DNA of 64,000 nt from Clostridiales bacterium FE2011 (GTDB lineage Bacteria > Bacillota > Clostridia > Christensenellales > Aristaeellaceae). Position numbers and translations under genes: made by a program. Position 1 is the first letter of the stretch. The number at the start of each line of letters is the position of its first letter. The stretch covers positions 2,728,001-2,792,000 of the forward strand of contig CP069418.1 of assembly GCA_017569305.1 (NCBI GenBank), written 5' to 3'. Shown piece after piece: positions 43,501-50,307 of the stretch. Under the pieces are notes generated by a model that saw only the letters and a program-made list of their open reading frames with translations, did no database searches and was not told the DNA's origin.

Positions 43501-44729
43501 TCTACCTGGCGGAGGGCGACGGCGAGTGCACAGCCTGCCACGGCACCGGAAAGGTGAAAGGCGAACCACGCATCGAAGGCGAACCGGAGCCTGTGGCCCT
43601 AGTGAACCACCTGAAGACCGGGATCCGGTTCACGGCAGAAAAGCTGATGGACGGGCAGCCCGCGGCGGAGCCTTTTGAGTTTGTGCTGCTGGAGACAGAT
43701 GAAACCAGAAGGACAGAAACGGAAATTGCCCGGACAAAGAACGGAACGGACGGCAAAATCCAGTTTGAGAATGTATATGTGGATCCGGTCCCTGCCGGCG
43801 ATCGTTACTATGTGATCCGGGAAGCGGAAGGAACCAATCCAGCGGTGGAATATGATACCGGCGAAGATCTGTACAAGGTGACTGTTATCAGTTCCCCGGA
43901 CGGCATTCATACCGTGGAACAGAAACTGATGTCCGGTGACGGCGTCTTCCGGAACACCCGGAAGGCCGGATCGCTGGCCATTGAAATCAAGACAAAGGGA
44001 TATACAAGACCCTGGTGGGCACTGAACTGGGAGCCTCCCAAATTCAAGGTGAATGTGCTCCTGAAGGACCGTGAGGGAAGACCACTGGCGGGTTATCCGC
44101 TACCGGGAACAAAGGGAAAAGTGAGACTCTCCGCAAAAGCGGGAGATATGACAACCGTATCGGACGTCCTGGTCAGGGCGGAAAGCATCGAACAGAATGT
44201 GACGGACAGCGACGGCCGGGGAACCATCCTGATTGAAGGCGGCAGTACCGCTGTGATTACCGGCCTTCCGGACGGAGCTACCTATGAGGTTTCCCAGCCG
44301 ACGGACAGCATGCCCAAGGGCTTCAGCCAGGGCAGTGCGGAAGGAGCCACAGGAACCATCAGGGCCGGTCAGGAGAGCAAGGCAACCTTCGAAAACAACT
44401 ATCAGGGCGAGGAAGAGCCGCCGGCACCGACAACGGAGCAGCCGAAGCCTTCGGCGGAACCGACGCCTTCCGATAAGCCTGTGGACGGGCCTACCGTGAA
44501 CCCTACAGACGAACCGACTGTAAAGCCGACAGGGGAGCCGACCACAAAGCCGACAGAATCTCCGAAGGCCGGACCTACCGCGACTCCTGCTCCGACAAAT
44601 ACCCCCAAGCCGCAGGAGGTTCCGAAGACGGGAGATACGGATAACCCGATTGTGTGGGTGGGATTGATCCTGGTTGGACTGATCGGGATCGGCAGCTTGA
44701 CACTGGGCAAATTCCGGAAAAAGAAATAA
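37506..44729 (+). CDS. Giant sortase-anchored surface protein with Cna-B and pilin-like domains
   Basis: A 2,407-residue wall protein. Signal peptide about 1-36; a head of about 1,170 residues I cannot assign; Cna-B-type domains about 1211-1432; further beta domain 1433-1575; three pilin isopeptide (FctA/SpaA-like) domains about 1576-2153, the second interrupted at about 1848-2025 by a cysteine-rich insert; another beta domain to 2303; a Pro-Thr-rich stalk 2304-2371; VPKTG (2372-2376), membrane helix and KKK tail. Role: adhesin or pilus-like shaft. ATG 37506 lies eight bases after GGAG. Codon use is extremely GC-rich up to about 43,080 and ordinary after it. No sortase gene is in the window. 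Confidence 0.88.
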   Translation: MFRSVKCPMFLLLFLLALFIAVNGAFSLSVGYAEGASQNGQIVSAKIEWVTPDSPSDGQANRLFIRKHSDDSEISMQFQINAVLTGQEPHEPGSVRILFPRQIWHERSTYYADGAVMSAGCGGMNFSVPDAPSENSLWHWEEAENGQYAIVNDAAIDAAAHVNFECTITGIEVSKIVDMRPSDPLKATVEVTTRSGVKDTMSTQELTAVIDTRECLSDPGAGMSAQVYSTPESVPAGAKENLPGGPETANKYVFVRWKTWPLYEGTQYFSLDMDVWAGVAEGNGVSIPGIILGEVNVSGGTVGTETSGEQAGEHYSRQTVRYNYDGRGWNDYRAREIWAAYPTDQMQNNKTYTIRAASQWTLTEADPEQAGDPREVSRAGATASANYLHAGWEYPAGTFGVYKYSGSQPSHTHNTPVKDRPDGSTSSQSHKKDKTYEMAVGALRNGKSVTLDFEVLTVGYGYSYTAGPTSEVPDLPEGWEEDPSHYLNWTYRMETTDDTVSVANISNGGNLGAGDYYFDSITIAAPEIFSYGRQTSDTYQIPGSEFGYRPDNRLPKPDVEVWIEKNKSGSWELYQTVAVRSGTKKITFPADANVTGYRTVVATNQAACKLAVWPKVTILPSAHVMELAEERLQGYTNVVLKNEARQVTTFYQSAERQDEVLPEQTAWLEANDDYTTESSDSSLSTLTEAGYKVYGSMPSTGDYTYTRTSNDPANRRVVVTLFAAVYEQANVTDGTKYNEAVAMGAITPETSGTWYLLLPEHFVPNTSTIQMRSGDRVTDVKVTENFRNSGRTLVTVKATLTPDPKKLSSYNSQANNCWGDKIQISMDMYVPWSDYNKVRNGYAVYHAAFESGNPGRLGNLTDQNYYQTVGYPDVWPGTPNTYLYSISDSQIRGWMSDLDPDSDEERFVYLRVSESIRDADLSEQVEFRKDARADQGDSWGRGTRDENQVTVTEGGKYTYRLTVASKQDAKTMGILIYDALEEYVPHEGYDQDDVNGKKAWSGAWNGKGQWKGTLESVDLSELYGDRCMGRLYYSTTSGLVFDNNIDTNVRGWVNFDSGAWGSAYRLTDTDIWTEVTGSLENGVWTVPDALKGKVTAIAVNAERYNQADIAASYVLDPGEKLSVYLNMAAPTDNGNDGTWNAKGAYDHKKDNAASTDDIDWTGAADPANNMYAYNAATTVYIPFVKSGNSEQAQPRARLESAYSRVGIVPSVVSVRKTWNDGESVNGQYMENRDGLRPDSVTVHLKGRTSDPDSPKIDRDLTLTAEGGWKGVFLNAPDTDSNGNAYTYTVTEDPVPGYTTGVYREAGRSWEIVNTHKKETFTLTGEKLWLNPDGTPAEPTVSNIWIAYRRITSTGPENGTRQIQVTPDSSGRWIYTFKDLDRYEPGGFEYQYVLEEHSVPDGWFAQTEAAPAGVTVTAEYDPEDLTTFRNFKKPAFGYAMIYCILTDECKPKDGNTAVPSFTFTLDMTKDGATVGGQYEYVLYDKAPQYTGYTTLPEGTEQIGSGTVRNGDTFTLPPGQAMVIIGIPDDTSCTVTETAGAGWTTNQYHDQVTGTIWTGRTSPFSFRNTYTARSSITITGTKRLRGREQKAKEFAFNLSDYNKFNDYGYENDSYGQVIATVKTGKSRGTVTEDDGTKTGLALFTFRASYDGYSTYEMNEYGGKKVLHYRAEEALPTGAQVNGDGSVTFKNVTYDTARKDVTVTLTDNMDGTLKVTSTPLVFTNTYRPQKNIALTAHKELVGRTLQPDEFSFEVQRSGAAADSAPIARGKNDADGNITFTPEITLTERDLAAISAETGIGEVKFLISEVQGTDPTVAYMTTPAEAVVQIGLAADGEVLAALPGQTLTYQEADCESCGGSGEVGGLTAALLHFNESNTGLESAGSIRLAACFSSEYMDICQNCGGTGYNDSGTPCGTCSGNGISLKTENGIETLHTPDGKVFLAVFEIMPLETALYMARMDASEFPSTSYWGLLTYMFTKEQWTAANGDLNVLQDIVDTAAILYLAEGDGECTACHGTGKVKGEPRIEGEPEPVALVNHLKTGIRFTAEKLMDGQPAAEPFEFVLLETDETRRTETEIARTKNGTDGKIQFENVYVDPVPAGDRYYVIREAEGTNPAVEYDTGEDLYKVTVISSPDGIHTVEQKLMSGDGVFRNTRKAGSLAIEIKTKGYTRPWWALNWEPPKFKVNVLLKDREGRPLAGYPLPGTKGKVRLSAKAGDMTTVSDVLVRAESIEQNVTDSDGRGTILIEGGSTAVITGLPDGATYEVSQPTDSMPKGFSQGSAEGATGTIRAGQESKATFENNYQGEEEPPAPTTEQPKPSAEPTPSDKPVDGPTVNPTDEPTVKPTGEPTTKPTESPKAGPTATPAPTNTPKPQEVPKTGDTDNPIVWVGLILVGLIGIGSLTLGKFRKKK
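43053..43550 (+). other. Insert with four CxxCxGxG motifs inside the surface protein
   Basis: CESCGGSG (C1850), CQNCGGTG (C1896), CGTCSGNG (C1911) and CTACHGTG (C2008) match the DnaJ zinc-finger motif. The insert of about 175 residues splits a pilin-like domain just before its last strand (resuming EPVALVNHLKTG). Spacing differs from DnaJ, notably about 90 residues between motifs three and four. Zinc binding outside the cell is inferred. Confidence 0.8.
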
Positions 44730-44752
44730 ACGGACAGGACGTCCAAAGAAAG

Positions 44753-44787
44753 AAGTACCGGCAGTTTATGCCGGTACTTCCTTTTTT
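44753..44787. terminator. Terminator after the surface protein gene
   Basis: AAGTACCGGCA pairs with TGCCGGTACTT around GTTTA, with CCTTTTTTG behind it; it separates convergent genes. Confidence 0.88.
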
Positions 44788-44793
44788 GATACA

Positions 44794-45513
44794 TTATTGT
44801 TTCCTGCGGATATACATGAGGACGAAATTCAGGATCTGATCCAGGCCTTTAGAGAGGAATTCCTTATCCCGGATGCCGTATTCATGGCCGGTATTAAACC
44901 AGTCTTCCCAGGCTTCATCATAGCATTCAGCTTCGGTGACTTCTATATCACACTGGCTGCCGCACTCCTTTTCCAGCAGGGATTTCCACCAGGAGACCGT
45001 TTTGAAGCACAGGGCATCGTCGCCTTCAGCCCAGGTTTCAAACAGGGCACGCAGCTCACCCCGGGGCTCTTCCCGGAGGCCGGGGACCGCGATCATGACG
45101 GTGCCGCCCAGCCGGATAAAAGGCAGGATTTTATCCGCGAAGACGCCTTCCTTACACCCGAAGTAGTGATAGGAATCCACGCTGACAATGGTGTCAAAGT
45201 ATCCGCGGGCAAAGGGCATGTCCAGCGCGTCTCCATGGATCGGGATGATTTTATCTTCCAGTCCCAGGGAGCGGATCCGTTTCAGGTTATCCGCCGCGTC
45301 TACCCAGAGGTCGAAGGCGTATACGGATTTCGCGGGGGTTTCGTTTGCCAGGAAGACGGAGGTCAGCGCCATGCCGCAGCCCAGGTCGAGGGTGCGGTCA
45401 TAACATCCATCCGCCGGACTCCTGCGGAGCAGTTCTTCCAGCAGGCGGAAGGAGTTGGGTCCCATCAGGTAATCCTTTGTAAAGTACTGACTGTATTTGT
45501 TTAATGTATTCAT
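44794..45513 (-). CDS. Class I SAM-dependent methyltransferase
   Basis: A 239-residue methyltransferase. Motif I is TLDLGCGMALTSVFLA (about 41-56), followed by VYAFDLWVDAADNLKRI, GDALDMPFARGYFDTIVSVDSYHYFG and a hydrophobic motif LGGTVMIAVPG. The ATG at 45513 lies nine bases after AAAGGA; earlier in-frame starts are too close to that site. It begins 15 bases after the MutS2-like stop and is likely co-transcribed. Substrate not known. Confidence 0.83.
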   Translation of the reverse strand: MNTLNKYSQYFTKDYLMGPNSFRLLEELLRRSPADGCYDRTLDLGCGMALTSVFLANETPAKSVYAFDLWVDAADNLKRIRSLGLEDKIIPIHGDALDMPFARGYFDTIVSVDSYHYFGCKEGVFADKILPFIRLGGTVMIAVPGLREEPRGELRALFETWAEGDDALCFKTVSWWKSLLEKECGSQCDIEVTEAECYDEAWEDWFNTGHEYGIRDKEFLSKGLDQILNFVLMYIRRKQ

Positions 45514-45527
45514 GTTTGTCATTCCTT

Positions 45528-47438
45528 TCATTCATCATTCTGTTTGCCATCTCTGATCACAATCACCGCGTCAGGATCGAACTTGCGCGACATGGTATGC
45601 GCAGCTTTCCGGTTGGCGACAGTGTCAAAGATGATTGAGAAATCATAATCCGGCGGATAGAGCTGTGAGGCGGGGACAAGCAGCTGCAGCCGGTTATGGC
45701 GTACTTTTAGCTTCTGCCCCTGCAGCTGGATGATGACATTTCCCTCGTCATCAGCGGGACGGTATACAATGGCGTTCTTTTTATCCGGCAGGAGCAGCAC
45801 GCTGTCACCCATGCAGAAACGCTCAAAGCCGCCGTCTGTTTTCCGGATCAGGCGCTGCAGGCGGGTGGCGGGAATATGCATCTGATGATGCCTGCGCTCC
45901 GGAACCGTATCGGGACCGTGCTCCGCAACCTGTTTCGCACGGGACAGGAGCCCTTCATCCATACCAAGGCGGCGGGCAATTTCAATGGCGCAGCTTTTTC
46001 CGCTCTTGCCAAGCTCCAGATGATACAGCGGCTTCAGGGACACCCGGTCGAAAGCCATCCGTCCCGGAACGACCTGATTGGTTTGCTCCGCCCATTGCTT
46101 GATCTGGGGATCGTGGGTGGTAACCATGAAGAAGCATCCGCGGCGCAGCAGCTCCTCCAGAATCGCGGCAGCCAGGCCGGAACCCTCAGCCGGATCCGTG
46201 CCGCTGCCCAGTTCGTCCAGCAGGACCAGGCTGTCCCGGGAACAGTGTTGCAGGATACGGATGATATTGGTCATGTGACCCGAGAAAGTGGACAGGTTCT
46301 GGCTGATACTCTGGCTGTCACCGATATCGCAGAGCACAGCATCCATCATGCCGATGACGGTGCCCTCCGCACAGGGAATATGGAGCCCGCACTGGGCCAT
46401 GAGGGTCAGCAGCCCTACTGTTTTCAGGCATACGGTCTTGCCGCCGGTGTTCGGACCGGTGACGGCAATGCCGGAATCCGGAAGGGACAGCTCCAGGCTG
46501 AGGGGCACACAAGACTGACGATCCAGCAGCGGATGCCGGACACTGACCAGGCGGATTCTTCGCTCTGCTGTCAGTTCCGCCGGGCGGGCATCCATTTCCA
46601 GGCTCAGCTTTGCCCGGGCAAAGAGTACATCCAGATCTGTCATGACGCGGACGGCTTCCTGAAGCGGCTCCGCTTCGGAGGCTACCCGGTCGCTGAGCTC
46701 CCAGAGAATCCGCCGCTCTTCCGTATCGATATCGATCTGCAGCTGATCAAGCGCCTGGCGCATTGCCTGCACAGCGGAAGGCTCCATGAAAACGGTACTC
46801 CCTTTGCCGGACGTATCCACGACGCGGCCTGGAAACTGGCTCTGGAAACGCTTCAGCACGGGCAGGACAAAAGTGCCGCCGCGCTGGGTGATATAACTGT
46901 CCGCCAGTTCAGCTTTATGGTGAAAGATAATCTGATTCAGCTTCTCCCGGATGCCCTGCTCGGTGTGTTCCCGCTGACGGCGAAGATTCCGGAGGGCAGG
47001 GGAGGCGTCATCCAGGACGTTTTCCTCCCGGACAGAACGCTCAATCTCATCCTCCAGGCTGCCTAAGTCCGGCAGTTCCGTATACCAGGAAGCGATGCCG
47101 GCACTGTGAACCTGGGCGTTCTGCAGATAACGGCGCAGGCGGCGAACTGCCGCACAGAAGCGGGCGATGGAGGTCAGCTGCGCAGGCAGCAGCATGCCGC
47201 CCTGCAGGGCTTCTGCCAGACCTGTATCAGTGCCTTCGGTTTCCGCCAGCGGCGGGGTACCGGTGTTTTCAATAACGCGGCGGGCGGCAGTGGTTTCCTC
47301 CATCCGGGCATGGCAAAGCCCTTCGTTCAGGATGGGTTCAGTATCTGCCAGCAGACGTCGCGCGGCCTGTGAAACAGCCTGTTCTTTCAGTTGTTCAATG
47401 ATCTGGTCAAAACCAAGCGTAAGCATATCCTGTGTCAT
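45528..47438 (-). CDS. MutS2-like ATPase without Smr nuclease domain
   Basis: A 636-residue MutS-family protein. Core and lever helices (about 1-290) precede an ABC-type ATPase domain with Walker A GPNTGGKT, Walker B LVLLDELGSGTDP and the TTHD switch. A KOW-like segment (GDSVLLLPDKKNAIVYRP) follows and the protein ends about 140 residues early relative to MutS2, with no Smr domain. No mismatch-recognition domain is present. It may act on branched DNA or stalled ribosomes, as MutS2 does. The gene is led by a methyltransferase gene downstream on the same strand. Confidence 0.82.
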   Translation of the reverse strand: MTQDMLTLGFDQIIEQLKEQAVSQAARRLLADTEPILNEGLCHARMEETTAARRVIENTGTPPLAETEGTDTGLAEALQGGMLLPAQLTSIARFCAAVRRLRRYLQNAQVHSAGIASWYTELPDLGSLEDEIERSVREENVLDDASPALRNLRRQREHTEQGIREKLNQIIFHHKAELADSYITQRGGTFVLPVLKRFQSQFPGRVVDTSGKGSTVFMEPSAVQAMRQALDQLQIDIDTEERRILWELSDRVASEAEPLQEAVRVMTDLDVLFARAKLSLEMDARPAELTAERRIRLVSVRHPLLDRQSCVPLSLELSLPDSGIAVTGPNTGGKTVCLKTVGLLTLMAQCGLHIPCAEGTVIGMMDAVLCDIGDSQSISQNLSTFSGHMTNIIRILQHCSRDSLVLLDELGSGTDPAEGSGLAAAILEELLRRGCFFMVTTHDPQIKQWAEQTNQVVPGRMAFDRVSLKPLYHLELGKSGKSCAIEIARRLGMDEGLLSRAKQVAEHGPDTVPERRHHQMHIPATRLQRLIRKTDGGFERFCMGDSVLLLPDKKNAIVYRPADDEGNVIIQLQGQKLKVRHNRLQLLVPASQLYPPDYDFSIIFDTVANRKAAHTMSRKFDPDAVIVIRDGKQNDE

Positions 47439-47511
47439 GTTGGGTTCCCCTTATCCGTTTATTGATTGACATGAACGAAGATCAGGGAATGCGACACAAC
47501 AAGAAGGCAAA

Positions 47512-47665
47512 CAAAAAAGTGCCCGGTAACTGTCAGAACCGCGCCATGGCATCAGCAAACAAGCGGTCATGTCAACCGCTGTATTTCATTCGCCATGTTC
47601 CCTGTTACTGAACAGTCTCCAAACACACCTCCACAGGATTGCCCGCTCTCGTCGGGATCGCTGCT
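47512..47665 (-). ncRNA. Candidate 6S RNA (SsrS-like)
   Basis: A strong promoter predicts a transcript of about 154 bases ending in TTTTTT (47518-47513). It folds into one long interrupted hairpin: GTGTTTGG with CCGGGCAC, ACTGTtCAGtAAC with GTTCTGACAGT, CATGGC with GCCATG, and AGCGGT with ACCGCT around a small loop. The rod with internal loops, the size and the CCTGTGG...AACAGGGAAC region recall Firmicutes 6S RNA, which binds RNA polymerase. The call rests on structure and remembered motifs only. Confidence 0.55.
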
Positions 47666-47671
47666 GCGCGT

Positions 47672-47701
47672 ATTATAAAACAGCCTGAAAAACTTTGTCA
47701 A
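47672..47701 (-). promoter_or_regulatory. Strong promoter of the candidate 6S RNA
   Basis: On the minus strand consensus TTGACA and TATAAT are 18 bases apart, with no coding gene start directly behind them. Confidence 0.8.
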
Positions 47702-47753
47702 GCCTTATATTTCAAGCCTCAGAAAGCCGATAAATATTCGCCCGGGAGAAGTC

Positions 47754-47782
47754 TTGAAAAAACCGAACAAACAGAATATAAT
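47754..47782 (+). promoter_or_regulatory. tat operon promoter
   Basis: TTGAAA and TATAAT are 17 bases apart, 33 bases before the tatB-like start codon. Confidence 0.75.
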
Positions 47783-47814
47783 CAAAAAACAGTTTGCGGA
47801 AGAGGTGAGGCAGC

Positions 47815-48183
47815 GTGTTCAATATCGGGTTTTCTGAACTGATCATTGTGCTGCTGATCGCTTTTCTGGTTGTCGGCCCGAAGGATCTTCCCAAGGTGGC
47901 ACGCTGGCTGGGCCGCATGGTCAAAAAACTGAAGCAGATGATCAACGAAGTGAAGAAAGAGACCGGCTGGGCTGATCTGGAGAAAGAGATCAACGATACG
48001 AAGACGGATCTCAACAAGTCCGTGAAGGATCTGAAAAAGGACTTGGATATCACGTCTGAACTGAAGGGTGCCTCCGCTGATCTGAACAAGAGCCTGAACA
48101 GTGTGAAGGATGAGCTTCATCAGACCGGAAAAGAGATTCAGGAAGAGACAAAAGAGATCAAGGACGAGACAATGAAAAAATAA
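47815..48183 (+). CDS. tatB: TatB/TatA-like translocase subunit
   Basis: A 122-residue Tat subunit. A short N-terminal membrane helix (FSELIIVLLIAFLVVGP, with the conserved glutamate and the GP hinge near residue 21) leads to an amphipathic helix (PKVARWLGRMVKKLKQ) and a long charged tail. Length and the conserved Glu favour TatB over TatA. It starts with GTG 47815 behind AGAGGTGAGG. It forms an operon with tatA and tatC and would recognise twin-arginine proteins such as the reductase at 50308. Confidence 0.82.
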   Translation: MFNIGFSELIIVLLIAFLVVGPKDLPKVARWLGRMVKKLKQMINEVKKETGWADLEKEINDTKTDLNKSVKDLKKDLDITSELKGASADLNKSLNSVKDELHQTGKEIQEETKEIKDETMKK

Positions 48184-48216
48184 GCCTGCAGCGTCAGGCA
48201 TAAGGAGGATACAAAC

Positions 48217-48417
48217 ATGCGTCTGGGAACTACGGAAATCATCTTAATTGTGGTGCTTGCACTGGTACTGTTCGGCGGCGGCAAACTGGCCGGCGTTGGC
48301 AAAGCCCTGGGAAAGAGCATCAAGGACTTCAAGCATGAAGTGAAGGAAGATGACGACACCAAGTCCGACGAGGATGAGGACGAAAAGCCCGCTAAGAGCA
48401 CCAAAGCAAAGAAGTAA
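48217..48417 (+). CDS. tatA: Tat translocase subunit TatA
   Basis: A 66-residue TatA: membrane helix TTEIILIVVLALVLFGGGKL, the FGGGKL hinge, amphipathic helix GVGKALGKSIKDFKHEV and an acidic-lysine tail. It oligomerises to form the translocation pore. AAGGAGG precedes its ATG. It sits between tatB and tatC. Confidence 0.9.
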   Translation: MRLGTTEIILIVVLALVLFGGGKLAGVGKALGKSIKDFKHEVKEDDDTKSDEDEDEKPAKSTKAKK

Positions 48418-48435
48418 TAAGGCTGCCGTGATCGT

Positions 48436-49230
48436 ATGAGCAAAAAGAATAGCAAAGAGCTCCGGAACGAAGCTGATCACGCGGAACTGGAAGATGTGGA
48501 ACAGCAGACGCCGGACGGCGGAGGTGCACCGCTGCTGGTTCATCTGCAGGCCCTGCGGCGTGTGCTGATCGTCTCCGCTGCGGCAGTGGCTGTTGCGTTT
48601 TTCCTGGTGTTCTATCTCGCGATCGAAACCCTGATGGCCTGGATTATCGGGCCTATTGCGGAGCGCGGGATTGAAATCATCTACACAGCCATGTCTGAAG
48701 CACTGGTGACCAAATTCAAGGTCGCGATTATCGCGGCGTTGATCCTGGCTTCGCCGGTGATCATCTGGCAGATCTGGAGCTTTATCAAACCCGCCCTTTT
48801 CCCAAAAGAGAAAAAGGCGTTCCGCATCCTGTTCCTGATTGCCCTGTTCCTGTTCCTGCTGGGCGTGGTCTTCTGCTACATGGCAGTATACATGCTGGCA
48901 GTGGATTTCTTCCTGGTGGCGGGCGACAACCTGGCAACACCGATGCTGTCCATCGACAAATACGTCAGCTTCCTGTTCGGCTTCATTGTTCCCTTCGGAC
49001 TGGCGTTTCAGCTGCCGGTGGCACTGTACCTGACCACCCGGATCGGATGGACCAACTACAAGATGCTGGCTTCCAAACGGAAGTTTGTGGTGCTTGGCAT
49101 TTTCGTAATAGCCGCCATCCTGACGCCTCCGGATGTGGTATCCCAGCTGGCCCTGGGACTGCCGATGATCCTGCTGTATGAGATCGGCATCCAGGCCTGC
49201 CGCCTGACCAAGCCGAGGGAAAGGGAATAA
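48436..49230 (+). CDS. tatC: Tat translocase subunit TatC
   Basis: A 264-residue TatC with a hydrophilic N-terminal extension of about 30 residues and six membrane helices. The family pattern is visible in LVHLQALRRVLIV, the periplasmic loop IYTAMSEALVTKFKVAI and ASPVIIWQIWSFIKPAL, and in FLFGFIVPFGLAFQLPV near helix four to five. It binds the twin-arginine signal. It begins 18 bases after tatA without a strong ribosome site and ends before a bidirectional terminator. Confidence 0.92.
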   Translation: MSKKNSKELRNEADHAELEDVEQQTPDGGGAPLLVHLQALRRVLIVSAAAVAVAFFLVFYLAIETLMAWIIGPIAERGIEIIYTAMSEALVTKFKVAIIAALILASPVIIWQIWSFIKPALFPKEKKAFRILFLIALFLFLLGVVFCYMAVYMLAVDFFLVAGDNLATPMLSIDKYVSFLFGFIVPFGLAFQLPVALYLTTRIGWTNYKMLASKRKFVVLGIFVIAAILTPPDVVSQLALGLPMILLYEIGIQACRLTKPRERE

Positions 49231-49245
49231 AACATTGAGACAAAG

Positions 49246-49280
49246 AACGACCGTCTGCGTTATGCAGACGGTCGTTTGGT
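49246..49280. terminator. Bidirectional terminator between tatC and LysR
   Basis: Thirteen-base arms (49246-49258 and 49264-49276) surround GTTAT; T-rich sequence follows on the plus strand. Confidence 0.85.
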
Positions 49281-49281
49281 T

Positions 49282-50160
49282 TTATTTGGTGTACTGGCTG
49301 AAAACCTGTTTGGCCACTTCGATGAACTGACTGACAACGGCGGAGCGGGGCTCACGGTAAACCAGCCCGATGGGCCAGCTCATATCCATTTTCAGCGGAA
49401 TGATCCGGAGCGGATGGAACTGGCTTCCCACATGGGGAGGAACCAGGCCGATATGCCCATCCTCAAAGGAGCGGACAACGGTGTACAGATCCATCACGCG
49501 GGGATCTTCGCTGATGCGGATGTCCGGATACGATTTTTCCACATACTCCCGAAGACCGGGCAGCCGGTCAAACCGATAGACAATGATATGCTGTCCCGCC
49601 AGGTCGTCCAGGGTCAGGATATCATGGGAGGCCAGGGGGTGATTTGGGGACATCATACAGTCGCGGCCTTCCCAGAACAGCGGTTCAAAATTGCGCCCGG
49701 CGGCATGGGCCCTGGGACAGTCAAAGTATTCAATCACGTCCAGTGCACCTCGGTCAAGGTCACTGAAAAGCTGTTCTTCACTCTCCATGACTGGTTTCTG
49801 GACAATATGGGGATATTTCTGGTAAAAGGGTCCGCTGACCCGGGGAAACAGATCGGGCTGAAGGCCAAGAATGGCACCCACTCGCAGGGACTTGTTCAGG
49901 GAGTCGGTTTCCCGGCAGCGGGCAAGCAGGGATTCCGTGTCAGACCGGAGCTTGATGACGCCGTCCAGAAAGGTTTCCCCTGCCGGGGTCAGGCGAATGC
50001 CGGCGGCTCCTCTTTCAAAAAGTTTGAAACCAATTTCTGATTCCAAACGGTTGATTTGCTGCTGCAGCGCCGGAGATGAAATAAATAAAGCGTCTGCGGC
50101 TGCGTTGATGCTGTTGTACTTTGTGAGGGTAATAAAGGTGTCCAGGTTCTTTGTGTTCAT
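49282..50160 (-). CDS. LysR family transcriptional regulator
   Basis: A 292-residue LysR regulator. The N-terminal HTH includes TFITLTKYNSINAAADALFISSPALQQQINRLE, followed by a two-lobed effector domain. The ATG at 50160 fits the family start (MNTKNLDTF) and has GAGG upstream; 15 more in-frame codons lack a ribosome site. It is divergent from the Tat-exported flavin reductase gene with 147 bases between them, so it most likely activates that gene in response to a small organic acid. Confidence 0.87.
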   Translation of the reverse strand: MNTKNLDTFITLTKYNSINAAADALFISSPALQQQINRLESEIGFKLFERGAAGIRLTPAGETFLDGVIKLRSDTESLLARCRETDSLNKSLRVGAILGLQPDLFPRVSGPFYQKYPHIVQKPVMESEEQLFSDLDRGALDVIEYFDCPRAHAAGRNFEPLFWEGRDCMMSPNHPLASHDILTLDDLAGQHIIVYRFDRLPGLREYVEKSYPDIRISEDPRVMDLYTVVRSFEDGHIGLVPPHVGSQFHPLRIIPLKMDMSWPIGLVYREPRSAVVSQFIEVAKQVFSQYTK

Positions 50161-50247
50161 AATGCGCCTCGGGTGTTTGCTGAGTAAAAAGGTTTCCCTT
50201 TTCACCTTTATACAAGAAATCTTCTTCTAATGCAAGAGCAAAGATAC

Positions 50248-50253
50248 TATAAT
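50248..50253 (+). promoter_or_regulatory. -10 box of the exported reductase gene
   Basis: A perfect TATAAT lies 55 bases before the start codon with no consensus -35 at 16-18 bases, which fits activation by the divergent LysR protein. Confidence 0.5.
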
Positions 50254-50307
50254 TTAGATACAAATAAAAGCCAGATGTGTGGCTATACAAGGAAGGAGTC
50301 TTTTGCC

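Larger units (their letters stand above)
47439..47814. other. Intergenic region between mutS2-like and tatB
   Basis: These 376 bases contain no protein gene that I can support. They hold the candidate 6S RNA with its promoter on the minus strand and the tatB promoter on the plus strand. Confidence 0.7.
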
